NCBI RefSeq assembly: GCF_000004195.4
Contig: NC_030679.2
Coordinates: 150,275,040-150,339,039, forward strand
DNA from: Xenopus tropicalis
Taxonomy: Eukaryota; Chordata; Amphibia; Anura; Pipidae
Reading direction: 5' to 3'
DNA length: 64,000 nt
Position numbers and translations under genes: made by a program. Each line of letters opens with the position of its first letter. Position 1 is the stretch's first letter. This document shows positions 47,105 to 57,000 of the stretch, in pieces. Below the pieces are notes generated by a model, which was given only the letters and a program-made list of their open reading frames with translations, was not told where the DNA came from and did no database searches.

Positions 47105-47376
47105 CAGTGTCGGACTGGGATGCCAGGGGCCCACCAGAAAACCTTCAGACTGTGGGCCCACACTCTTCAAACTATTTTTCATCCACTTCTCACTCAACCT
47201 CTATATTTTTCCTATTTTTTTTTATCTTTATGTACTTTAATTTATTCTTCTTAATATTTAGTTGATTTGTTCCCATAGAGAAATAAGAAATGACCATGTT
47301 TAGAAGCAGGAGGGCCAACTGACAGCTGGGTCCACCAGGAGTTTTCCTGGTATCCCTGTGGGTCAGTCCGACACTG
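47105..47376. mobile_element. hAT-type MITE with perfect target duplication
   Basis: 272 bp, ends cagtgtcggactggg and agtccgacactg, flanked by attgtcac at 47097-47104 and 47377-47384. The OR6 flank has the single site actgtcac near 37290. Confidence 0.93.
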
Positions 47377-47821
47377 ATTGTCACCAATCCAGTTGATGGT
47401 ATTATTTGTGTTGAGAAAGGGAATTCTCATGGATGAAACAGGAATTGAGATATCGACCCAAAGATTCTCATTCCCACTATTTCTGGAGATACCCCATCCT
47501 TAATGCTACACCTGTGAGCAATTTATAATGGGAAGCAATCACACTAACAGTCTATGAAGTTTCCATACATCCAGCCCATGATATACAGTATTTAGTAACA
47601 GTAAAGCTAAAGCAATTGGACATCACGCTGGTTCCCCTAAAGAAGATTATCTTGGCGGGTCCAGTTGCTTTAGACTCAATCAAAAAGTATCAAGTACTTT
47701 CCTAAATCCAACCGAATATTTGAAAATAAACAGGAAAAATAGATTTTGCATCTCTTTCTTCCATTTGCTAGTTAGTTATTAGTAATAAACGTCTCCTTAT
47801 TCTACTGGGGCCTTCAAATGA
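47377..47821. repeat. OR7 5' flank with interspersed repeat
   Basis: Paralogue of 37736-38251; 47555-47700 is the gtccagttgctttag repeat. No gene. Confidence 0.5.
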
Positions 47822-47990
47822 GTGTCTGTGTTATACACGGCCCAGGGGATAGTTACAGAATGGCTGTTATGTTCCTTTCCAAAGGTATAAAAACCCCATC
47901 TCTGTAATGCCAAATGGCTTCCCTTATCCATGCAGTATAGAGTTATGGCTGCTCTTTGCTGAATGGCACTGCTCACCCTACAGGATTCTG
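47822..47990 (+). promoter_or_regulatory. OR7 promoter cassette
   Basis: Proximal EBF-like GCCCAGGGGA at 47840-47849 and TATAAAAA at 47886-47893 are intact. The distal EBF-like site is lost; the replacement resembles the OR1 variant in reverse. About 892 bp from the ATG. Confidence 0.8.
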
Positions 47991-48049
47991 TTCATTTTAT
48001 ATTTGAAATTCTTTGATTTTCTATTTAAAATTAACAACAACCAACAAAG
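47916..48049 (+). other. predicted OR7 non-coding exon 1 (GC donor)
   Basis: Homologous to OR6 exon 1, but the donor reads aaag|gcaaat (48050-48051), so splicing would need a GC-AG intron of 732 bp ending at 48781, or another donor. Confidence 0.5.
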
Positions 48050-48784
48050 GCAAATTTGCTTTGAAATTCTTGAAAAAAAAAATTCTAATGGGACATTTGA
48101 GAAGAGAAAAGGTCAGTATGGGACATTCATTATCAGGGATTTGCCATGCACACGTTAGGGGAAAAGATGTTTCTTGGCCTTTTTACTTCAGTTTTTCTGT
48201 TGAGAAATGTAAAAATGTAATCACTTTCTTACATAAGTCAAAACATAAAGGACATTTTCATACAGAGTGGGATCAGCAGTAGAGGAATTATACAAATATA
48301 TTCTATGTTTTTGGATGAAAGATCATGACATTCTTCATCTCCAGCCAGCGGGTTAAAGAGATCCTCAGCTATAATGTAGTTCTATCATTCTGCTCACAGG
48401 GTTCTAGGTTGAGAATGTAACTGGTACCTAGATGCTTGGGACACAATTACCCCAACAGATGGTTAAAAAGATGTTAAACTGGATGAGGGAGAGAGCTATG
48501 CCCAGCTACCAGATAGCACTGAGCATGTTTAGTCCAGGGAGAGAGGCAGAGAGACAAATAAGTCAGAAACCTTAGAGAAATAATAGCACATCCATATTAT
48601 GTTCAACATCAATGTCTAAACAATGTTAAAAGCTAATTCTGAGACAAACCAAATCTTCTCACACAAGGCAGCAAATGAGTAGACTGGGAAACACTGGGAG
48701 CTTTGGTTCAATCCAAACACAAATGTTGGACTCTATCTGCATTACAGTATATCTTCTAACTTCTCTGTTGTACGGTTCCAGGCA

Positions 48785-49750
48785 ATGCATAAGGTGAATC
48801 AGACATCAGGTATATCTTTCCTTCTCTTGGGATTTCAGAACTCTCAGATAATCAATGACTTTCTCTTTGTTCTTTTTCTCTGGATTTATATTTTCACATT
48901 TTTTTGGAATCTTCTTATAATTATATTGGTAATAACAGTCTCAGCCCTGAGATCTCCCATGTACGCCCTTCTCTCCCAGCTGTCTCTATCTGATGTTTTG
49001 CTCAGTACCAGTATTACTCCAAATTTCTTGCGTTTATTACTGAACGGAGGGGGCACAATATCTGCTACTGGTTGTATCACACAGTTTTATGTCTATGGTG
49101 CTGCAGGATCTTCAGAATTTTATCTCCTCACAGCCATGGCCTATGACCGATATCTGGCCATCTGCTCCCCACTTCATTATGCCTCCATTATGGATTTCAG
49201 ACTTTGCCTCTATATGAGTCTTTGCTCTTGGGGCTTAGCCCTTATATTGTGTTTGCTTATAAATCTTCTAATGTCCAATTTACAGTTCTGTGGCCCATTT
49301 GTTATAGATCATTATTTCTGTGACTTTGCCCCTCTTCTTAAACTTTCCTGCTCAGATTATACATATTTAGAACTAACAGATATAATTTTGGGCATACCTT
49401 TTGGGCTGCTCCCTTTTTGCTTCATCATTTACACTTATGTTTCCATTGGCCTTGCCATTCTCAGGATCTCCTCTACTGAAGGAAGACACAAAGCCTTCTC
49501 CACTTGCAGCTCCCATTTAATTGTTGTTTGCACATATTATGGGTCTCTATTGATAGTTTATATGGTACCATCCAAACAACATAACTTCAATATAAAGAAA
49601 ATACTGTCCCTTCTATACACAGTTGGAACCCCATTTTTCAATCCCATAGTATATAGCCTGAGAAACAATGAAATTAAAGCTGCTTTTTGGAAGTATGTGC
49701 CAAATAGAATCTCACTTCATACTCTGTTTAAGCAACAGAAAGGAGATTAA
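48785..49750 (+). CDS. OR7: class II olfactory receptor
   Basis: Intact 321 aa from MHKVNQ, three bases after the ttccag acceptor. Nearest relative is OR6 (FWNLLIIILV in TM1, LSLSDVLLSTS in TM2, KYVPNRISLH tail, 13 residues longer than OR2). DRYLAICSPLHY, DHYFCDFAPLLKLSC, KAFSTCSSH and NPIVYSLRNNE are all present. Loop 3 reads MVPSKQHNFNIKK, Gln replacing the Gly of SKGHNF. It is the intact member of the OR6/OR7 pair. Start upstream of MHKVNQ excluded because the intron ends there. Confidence 0.96.
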   Translation: MHKVNQTSGISFLLLGFQNSQIINDFLFVLFLWIYIFTFFWNLLIIILVITVSALRSPMYALLSQLSLSDVLLSTSITPNFLRLLLNGGGTISATGCITQFYVYGAAGSSEFYLLTAMAYDRYLAICSPLHYASIMDFRLCLYMSLCSWGLALILCLLINLLMSNLQFCGPFVIDHYFCDFAPLLKLSCSDYTYLELTDIILGIPFGLLPFCFIIYTYVSIGLAILRISSTEGRHKAFSTCSSHLIVVCTYYGSLLIVYMVPSKQHNFNIKKILSLLYTVGTPFFNPIVYSLRNNEIKAAFWKYVPNRISLHTLFKQQKGD

Positions 49751-50619
49751 CATTGCCCTTGTGTATGTATTTAAAGGGATACTGTCATGATATCTATAAG
49801 GGGGTACTTTTTATTTCTAACTTACACTGTTACACAGCAAATAATTCACTCTACCACTTAAAACTTATTCTTGATCCAACTAATGTATTTTTAGCTGTAA
49901 TATTGGTGTGTAGGCACCATCTCAGTTGGAAAGATGTGTCAGGATTCCTTACAATTAAAAAAGAAAAAAAAACATAATATGCTTGGTTTTGGTTGGTGCC
50001 AGAAGAGGCTGAGGTGGAGGTAGGCTTCAGTAGGAGAAGTCAGTGATAGGAAATATCTGCAATAGCTTGCTCAGGGAGTGGGAGGTAGGATCAGGGTAGT
50101 TAGTCAAGCAGCCAGAGGCTCCAATAAGGAGACCAGAGGGGTTAGTAACCTTTAGTGTCATCCACCAGTATAGGACTCGATCTGGATCAGGATTATGAGA
50201 TTCCTGGAGTTATATATCACTGTGAGCATCTGGAACTGCTGGGAACTAGTTTACAGCTAAGTGAGTGCAACCTGTGGGTGTTGCAAATAATATGCTTGTG
50301 TTAATACCATCCCGGGAATAAAAGTGTCTGAGGCATTTGTTAAGTCAAGAAACACTATTCATTCTTGACTCAAGCTTGTATACTTGGAATGTTCCTGCAA
50401 TTTTATATTCATATTTGGGGATTGTGGTATATTGACATTTTATAAAGGTTGATTTTCTGGGTGGGAATAGAATGTTTGAGCCCTTATTACTAATTCAGTT
50501 ACAAAGTTATAAAAATGCAGTGTTGGCCAGAACATAGTGAAATAATGGGCATCTATATGTCAGGTGTCACAGCCTTATTGCTTATACTGTACACTTTGTT
50601 GTGTTCCATTCCATTAAGG
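49751..50619. repeat. OR7 3' flank with LTR-like repeat
   Basis: 49980-50350 (ggtgccagaagaggctgagg region, ending near ccgggaataaaa) is partly the reverse complement of 59250-59500 downstream of OR8. Possibly an LTR, but the ends are not clear. No gene. Confidence 0.4.
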
Positions 50620-51110
50620 GCCCATTTTCTAAACATTTTTGAGATAATTTCGTATTTTTTCTACATTTTTTATTATTATTGTTATAGAACTTTTTGGAAT
50701 GAGTCCGAAAAGTTTGTTAAAATTCCATTCATTAAAAAAATCACAAAGAAATTGTATTTTACCTAAAAACTATGAACAGTTTGAAATTCTTTAAAGCTTT
50801 GGTTAAACTTTCCTCGGGACTATCTTTTTGCCAGGATTGATCTGTCGAGAACCATTGAGTCCTATGGAAGGCTAACAAAGTTAGACATGGAAGGCATCAA
50901 AGCAAGAAAGGTTTTCTTGGCTTAACGAGCTTTTCAGCACGAAAAGTTTGTGACCTTCGGAACACAATTGCAATATTTTCGAACGACCGATAAAATAATT
51001 TTTTGTGACATTTTAGAACATCAGAAATTACCGCTGTTACTACGAATTTTTACCATATAGTGATTTTAGCCAAGAAAACCATCAGATCTTAGCAAATGTG
51101 CCCCTTAGTT
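50620..51110. mobile_element. MITE with single ancestral-type unit
   Basis: Diverged relative of the array-bearing MITE. Weak inverted ends agggcccattttctaa and atgtgccccttag. Around 50808-50875 one copy of the 52-bp unit's sequence is recognisable (gaaccattgagtcctatgg). Confidence 0.6.
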
Positions 51111-51366
51111 TTTATATGGTGACAGCTGGGCAACATGCTTTTAAACAAAGGAAGCTAAACCAATGAGGGGTCATTGACAAATAAATTTGCAGTTGGGGGA
51201 AATGTCTGCAGCTCTTGGCACTTCCACATAGTTGCACTGAGCATCTATTCCTTCTAAAAACCCTTTATAACTGTGCCTACAGGAGGTGGCAGTACCTAAA
51301 AATGTGTACATGTTTGTCATTTTGATGTAGAATGGCAGAAATGACAAGATCCTAGCTGCCATTATT

Positions 51367-51800
51367 CAGATATGGGATCCCTTATCTGGAAACCCGTTAT
51401 CCAGAAAGCTCAGAATTACAGAAAGGCCATCTCTCCATTTTAATCAAATAATTCAGAATTTTATAACGGATTCCATTAAGAATAGTACCTGTACTTAATC
51501 CCACCTAAGATATAATTACCCCTTATTGGGGCAGAACAGTCCTATTGGGTTTATTTAATGGTTAAATGATTCCCTTTTCTCTGTAATAATAAAACAGTAC
51601 CTGTACTTGATCCCAACTAAGATATAATTACCCCTTATTGGGGCAGAACAGCCCTATTGGGTTTATTTAATGGTTAAATGATTCCCTTTTCTCTGTAATA
51701 ATAAAACAGTACCTGTACTTGATCCCAACTAAGATATAATTACCCCTTATTGAGGGCAGAACAGCCCTATTGGGTTTATTTCATGGTTATCCTTTTTCTC
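51367..51800. mobile_element. MITE remnant with 112-bp internal duplication
   Basis: The left end (tatgggatcccttatctgg, acccgttatccagaaagctc) matches the family at 25171. From 51484 a 112-bp unit repeats at 51596 and 51708, nearly 2.8 copies. The right end is cut off at the exon starting at 51806. Confidence 0.75.
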
Positions 51801-51805
51801 AACAG

Positions 51806-51995
51806 GGCAATCAGAAAAGCTGCCTATCGCTGCTTCACCGTGTGGGTATACGGTTATCTTGGGTCTGGGACACGGAAGGTGATACCAGCTTGTGTGGTGA
51901 AGGCCGTTAGAGCAGCGTTCCCCGACCCAAAAGGAAAATATGTAGGCTTTCTACAAGCCTGTGACTTTGCAGCGGAGGAAATGATCTTTTATTAG
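51806..51995 (+). pseudogene. terminal exon encoding P2X7 C-terminal-like domain
   Basis: After a good acceptor (cctttttctcaacag) the exon reads AIRKAAYRCFTVWVYGYLGS, then GTRKVIPACVVKAVRAAFPD, then PKGKYVGF and stops after AAEEMIFY. The A-YRC-F-x-x-W, IP-C and FP-x-x-G-x-Y-x-GF positions match the cytosolic ballast domain at the end of P2X7 receptors. That domain also occurs in many transposon-linked or orphan proteins in frogs and fish. No upstream exon is visible, so this is a partial gene or remnant. Two cysteines of the zinc-binding set appear to be replaced (CVVKAVR where P2X7 has CCRWRIR). It lies on the strand opposite the transposase relic and may belong to the same element. Confidence 0.65.
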
Positions 51996-52253
51996 TAAAA
52001 AAATATACCTAACACTGTTGAAAGTTATTTTTAAAGTTTCACATTTTTATACTAGTTTATTTTTACTATGTTATATTTATTTAAAATAATTAAAACAAAA
52101 GGTTTTTTTAATATTTTATTGAAGATTTTTTTAGAGAGCGGTCTGGAACACGAAGGGTTGAAGTGATAACCATTGGGCGGGAAAGGTTAGACCCCACACA
52201 CACCTCCCCTTGTTGCCTGTCAACTCCCAGCGCAGCATTGCAGCCTTACCTCC

Positions 52254-52478
52254 CGGCTACACACGGAGCGGCATCTCCCTCCTCCCCTCCCTGCTACACA
52301 CGGAGTGGCATCTCCCTCCTCCCCTCCCGGCTACACACGGAGTGGCATCTCCCTCCTCCCCTCCCGGCTACACATGGAGCGGCATCTCCCTCCTCCCCTC
52401 CCTGCTACACACGGAGCGGCATCTCCCTCCTCCCCTCCCTGCTACACACGGAGCGGCATCTCCCTCCCCCCCTCCCTG
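52254..52478 (+). repeat. 37-bp GC-rich minisatellite, 6 units
   Basis: Unit ctacacacggagcggcatct plus ccctcctcccctcccgg. The open frames across it are accidental. Confidence 0.92.
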
Positions 52479-52565
52479 TTTAAGCGCACTTAGCTGGTGA
52501 CTGGTAGGTCAGTAATTTCGACTAACCTAAATTCTTCTTTTCAGGCTCGGTTCATGTTTTATAAA

Positions 52566-52573
<8 letters not shown>

Positions 52574-52613
<40 letters not shown>

Positions 52614-52619
52614 TCAGAA
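52574..52619. repeat. (TA)n microsatellite
   Basis: About 22 TA dinucleotides following an A-run. Confidence 0.97.
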
Positions 52620-52655
52620 AGTTAATATATTTGTATATGTTTTGGTTTGTCACAG

Positions 52656-52940
52656 CATATGGCGGGTGATAGTCCTTGGCCATTTAATCTCTGGTTGTTT
52701 GATGGTTTCCACATGCCCACTGCATTAGCAGTGGCTGGCATTTGTTATAAAACAGTATTTAAGATGTTTGGCAAAAGTTGGAAATACATGGCAAGGACTA
52801 TTCTGATGTTGGATTCTTTAATAAAGCTGTGGCCGAACTCCACCCACCAAAACGGTGTCATTGTGTTTTTTCCTATGTCAGTTGGGCTCATCGGAGGGGA
52901 TAGGTGGAAGGAAGGGAATAAGTCTCCGCAGTCTATTTAA
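52656..52940 (+). CDS. unidentified terminal exon
   Basis: An open frame with a strong acceptor (ggtttgtcacag, AG at 52654-52655) and AATAAA at 52943-52948 just after the stop. The peptide reads HMAGDSPWPFNLWLFDGFHM, then PTALAVAGICYKTVFKMFGK, then SWKYMARTILMLDSLIKLWP and ends GLIGGDRWKEGNKSPQSI. I do not recognise a family. The acceptor plus poly(A) signal argue it is or was a real last exon; no upstream exon could be found. It lies between the P2X7-like exon and the transposase relic, so it may be transposon-borne. Confidence 0.4.
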   Translation, partial: HMAGDSPWPFNLWLFDGFHMPTALAVAGICYKTVFKMFGKSWKYMARTILMLDSLIKLWPNSTHQNGVIVFFPMSVGLIGGDRWKEGNKSPQSI

Positions 52941-53059
52941 ACAATAAAAACTTTGTGTTTACAAAAAAAATTTTTGGGGGGTTGATTCTTGTATAATAAC
53001 ACGTTCTACACATGACAATGACAAAACAATTTTTTGAAGACATATAGTCAATGACCGAA

Positions 53060-53518
53060 ATAAGTGACGTTGATTACATTACAAAATGAACATTCTATAC
53101 AACCAAATTATATACCAACAAGTTTTACATTCGAACATTTCTTTGGCTACGTATCATCTTGCTATGTATTACCCCCAAAAATAGTCAAAATATTGAGTGT
53201 ACATGAGATTATCATCTTCCAAACCTTGAGAAGTGTTGTTCTACAACAACAGATTGTTCAGGCCTTTCTTTGGATGCAATGTTTTTAGGTAATCCCTTAG
53301 TATGAGATTCCCAATGGTGAACAATCTTACCTTTCACTATTTTGCAAATAATGTCAAACAGAAGTAAATCACTAATTTTTTCAAAAATAGGTTTGGCTAC
53401 CCATTCTTTTTTATGTTTAGGAGAGACTATTTTAAATCTTTTTTCAGATTTTTTGCTACAAGGAACAGTAGCCTGTTTTGTGACAGCGCTGCCAGCATTG
53501 TGCGAGCGTACATGGAAT
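53060..53518 (-). pseudogene. transposase C-terminal continuation, shifted
   Basis: In other minus frames one reads MYARTMLAALSQNRLLFL (about 53500) and KKEWVAKPIFEKISDLLLFD (about 53340-53400), which look like the tail of the protein at 53519-55529. Confidence 0.5.
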
Positions 53519-55529
53519 CTAATTTAAAGCAATTCTCTTAGGCCGGTATTTCAAAACTTTACTGTGGTAGTTCTCCAGATCCCCCGTATGGCAGAATTTC
53601 TCAATTTGGGTAATGTCTATAATCAGTAGTTTGTCAGTTAGAATGGCCACTAAAGTGGCATAAGCCAGATGAGATGGAGTGATCCATTTTTTATCTTTCA
53701 TTTCCTCAGCTGTAATTTTTTTGTGTTGGCATTTTTTATATGTTTTGAGATTTCGAAATGTGTGTTTGTTGCCGACATGATAGGGCACTGATCGTCATTT
53801 ATCTAAAAGATTTTCTATATTCTGGTCGCATGTTTGGGAACACCACCACAAGTGGTTGGTGATTGGCCCTATCCAGTGGGCTATATCCTTGCATTTTCTT
53901 TGTTTACTTGCAGCTGTAAGCTTCTTTACCAGACTTTTACAAATGTGCCATACATCCAATTGGTGGTTGATGGTCTTAGATTTTGATTGCATGATTTTTC
54001 TAATACTACTATGTCTATCAGTTGCCATCACTCTAACGTCTATTCCTTTTTTTCCCAAGCTTGATAGACATTTTTCAAATGCAATTGCCTCCATTTGCCC
54101 TGAACTTTTTCCCGGACAAATTTGCTCTATAGTGAAATACACGATTTTTTTGGTCATTATGTCCATCATGGTATAGGTACAGTATTTTGCACTATGGCAT
54201 GGACTATCAAATTGGCCGTCACCAGCCAAAACAACAGCTTTATCTGCAATATCCTGTTTCAATAATTCTTGTTCCTTGATCCATGCCAAATCAATAGCGG
54301 GGAATAGATATTGTTTCTGATAGGTGTAATATGTGGTATGAGAAGAGAATGGGATTGACAATAGCTGAAACATTTCTTTCACTTTTGTAAAGCATGATCC
54401 ACTCAGTACAATGGTACAGGCTACTGATACATTTCCAATAGATATCTGTCCTGCTATTGGCTGAGAGTTCCATATCAAAGAGCAATGTCCAGAAAGACAT
54501 GTTAACTTGACTTCTACCATAGTTCCATTCAGTTTTTTTTCAATTTCAACTATTGGTGCATGGCATGGTGAGTTAGCGCTATGTTGACATGTTATTAGAT
54601 AAAACAGTTGGTCCAGTAGTCCTTTGAATACTATAAAACTTCGCTGAAGAATCTCCTCTTTTTTTTCAGTAAACGTTGAATCATCTTCTGTAAAAGTAAC
54701 ACTTTCCTCTGGTTCATAAATAGACATGTCCTTTTCTTCTTCTATAATGGGCTCCATTGCCTGGATACTGCTTAGCTGACTGTCAGGAAGTTCAAACAAT
54801 TCCTTTTCTCCCTCCAAATTAGATTCTTGCACTGTTTGCATGTCTTTACCGGGTGAATTTGGATTGGGTTTATCTATATCCAACATACATTTTATCGGTG
54901 TGGAAAATGCAACGGGATAGCCATGATCTTTTTGGATTATCCAAGGTTCAGCTGCCACTGAATCATCTCCTGTCTGTACACCTATATCGAGCAGTGAATG
55001 TGGATTATCAGAACCACTGCCTTTATGAATACCAAGCTGCATATCCATGGATGTGGTACTTGCATCAACATGGATCTTTTCAGTTTGGGTTGCAACAGTC
55101 ATAAAATGTTTGACAATACGCACAATCGAATGAGAGGTGGAAGGAATATCATCCTCTACTCTTCTTCTCTTGTGACTTTGGAAGGATGTAGATTCCATAG
55201 CTGTTACCAAAACTGGAGTGGGCTGAATATCAAAAATCGTGGGAACAGCATTCGGTTGTAGCATTCTTTTCGGACCTTTGGCGACAAACGAATCTTCTGT
55301 GAAGTGGACAGAATAAATTCTGTGTCTTCCTATTTTTGCTGATTGATGAATTTCGTTAGCTACGGATTCCAAATTCTCACCATACTGCGCAGTTTGTCTC
55401 AGCCAATTCGTTATTGCATTGAGGTCATTTGGAAAGTAATGTAAACTGACATTTGGATATTTGCCTTTTTGGGCCGTTTTATGTGGACACCCGCGTACTA
55501 TGCAATTAGGCGTTTTTTTAAAAATGAGT
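53519..55529 (-). pseudogene. THAP-domain transposase, Kolobok-like
   Basis: The exon starts after acceptor tttttgtttttccag (AG at 55530-55531); the frame upstream to 55648 is intron. An N-terminal THAP DNA-binding domain begins CIVRGCPHKT and includes ITNWLRQTA, HYFPND and IYSVHFTEDSF. The CxxH of the zinc site reads YSVH, Tyr replacing Cys. After an acidic, low-complexity middle comes the catalytic-type region: VVLAGDGQFDSPCHSAKYC, MATDRHSSIRKIMQ, HQLDVWHICKSL and ITNHLWWCSQTC. The frame meets TGA at 53795-53797 and continues in phase as RSVPYHVGNKHTF and EKFCHTGDLENYHSKVLKYR to 53519. The Kolobok assignment rests on THAP plus this core from memory. Probably inactive. Confidence 0.75.
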
Positions 55530-55861
55530 CTGGAAAAACAAAAATATGTAACACAGATATTATAAGACATAGCTAACATAAAACTTTTGTCCAGGGACTG
55601 CTTATGCATCAATTTAGAGATGCATTTTTTTGTCATAAATATTTTCATAGCAACAAGATTTCATACAGAAAAAAATAGCAGTGTAGTATTGTTAGAAGGT
55701 AAATGTCATTAGATAACATAAAAAATAAAGAACATCTCTTAGCGAAAAAACTTCATTATTATATTTAAATTCTTTATGAACAATCATTTGTTGATAATTA
55801 TATCTCATTATATGCCCTTCGTCAGGACAGACAGCAGACACATTGTCTCCCTGAATTAAGA

Positions 55862-56218
55862 CTTAAGGCCCCCATACACGGGCCGATAGAAGCTGCCGAT
55901 ATGGGTCCCTTGGACCGACTCGGCAGCTTATCGGCCCGTGTAGCGGCAGAAACGAGGGGCCTGGCCGACCGATATCTGGCCTGAAATTGCCCAGATATCG
56001 ATCAGCCAGGTTAGAAAATTCAGTCGGATCGGGGACCCCATCGGCTCGTTGATGCGGTCCCCGAACCGACTGCCCCATTGCTGCGTGCAGAATTAGATCG
56101 AATTCACCGACATGCCTCCCCGATATCGCCACCCGTAGGTGGGGATATCGGGTGAAGATCCGTTTGCTTGGCGACATCGCCAAGCGAGCAGATCTGCCCG
56201 TGTATGGCCAGCTTTACT
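55862..56218. mobile_element. MITE with catacacgggc termini
   Basis: Ends ggcccccatacacgggccga and gatctgcccgtgtatggcc. The interior has paired GATATCG-type palindromes and is GC-rich against AT-rich surroundings. The target duplication is unclear, so the superfamily is not assigned. Confidence 0.8.
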
Positions 56219-56819
56219 ATGATTGTTCTAATGAAATTAATTAGTGGCTGATTGAATTACACATTTAATCAAATCAAAATAAACAATAGTAACATAATAG
56301 CTAAGAGACATACTGTCTGGAGCACCCTATAAATGCTCAATAGGATTTATTTTTATACTAAACCCCACACAAACAAAAATAAAATTATCTTAGAATTGAA
56401 ATAAATCTATTTAAAAATCTAAACTTTATATTGCTATGTTATTTTTATTTTATTTTTTTTAATGGTCATAAAAAAAATATTACAATTAATATTGTTAATA
56501 AAGAAATTAAATAATTAACTGTGAATTAAAGTATTTAATAAAATGATGGCAAATTGCTAGAAAATATTTAATACAACTGTACTGATTTTGTGATTTTGGC
56601 ATATGATAAGCGCTTACAGACCTGGATTTCCTTCTTTATGTGCAGCCCAGCAGCTAAAGGGTTAATCCAATGGTAAAATAAAAGCAGCAATATTGCGGGT
56701 CAGATGGATCCAAGGAAAAATGATTGTAATCCAAGATGCACCAATCTGCAGCACAAATCCGTAGCACCGATTCGATACATCCCATAAGAAGCAAGGAGAG
56801 AGAAGAAATCCCATCCGTT
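56219..56819. other. AT-rich spacer
   Basis: Very AT-rich, non-coding. A piggyBac-like string ttaaccctttagctgc (minus) occurs near 56652-56667 with no partner seen. Confidence 0.35.
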
Positions 56820-57000
56820 CACGTCCTTAAATGATTCAGCGCCGCCCAATCGCTTCTATTTAGAGCACGTCACCATAGCAACTGGACGCTTTGCTTATGG
56901 TGCGCACTCATAGGGGCCGGATCAGAGGGTGACGAGGGGGAGCGCATCTGCTTGTGCGCGCCAACAGCTTTAGCACATTGCGCATGTGCCGCCTCTAGTC
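56820..57000. promoter_or_regulatory. CpG-rich promoter-like segment with X-box
   Basis: A CpG-dense island in AT-rich DNA. It contains a CCAAT box (near 56846) and GTCACCATAGCAAC at 56869-56882, a perfect match to the RFX X-box pattern GTNRCC-N2-RGYAAC. It could serve the minus-strand THAP gene, whose first exon is missing from view, or be part of a transposon end. Inference only. Confidence 0.4.

Noticed and set aside
52163..52500. Three overlapping proline/serine-rich repeat frames
   Set aside because: Translations of a 37-bp minisatellite in all three frames.
54853..55261. Plus-strand frames inside the THAP gene
   Set aside because: Shadow frames with no homology; the minus-strand frame is 600 codons with recognisable domains.
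51806..55529. A host defence or signalling operon made of the P2X7-like, unknown and THAP genes
   Set aside because: The genes are on opposite strands, two lack upstream exons, and the THAP gene is a broken transposase; mobile DNA is the simpler reading.
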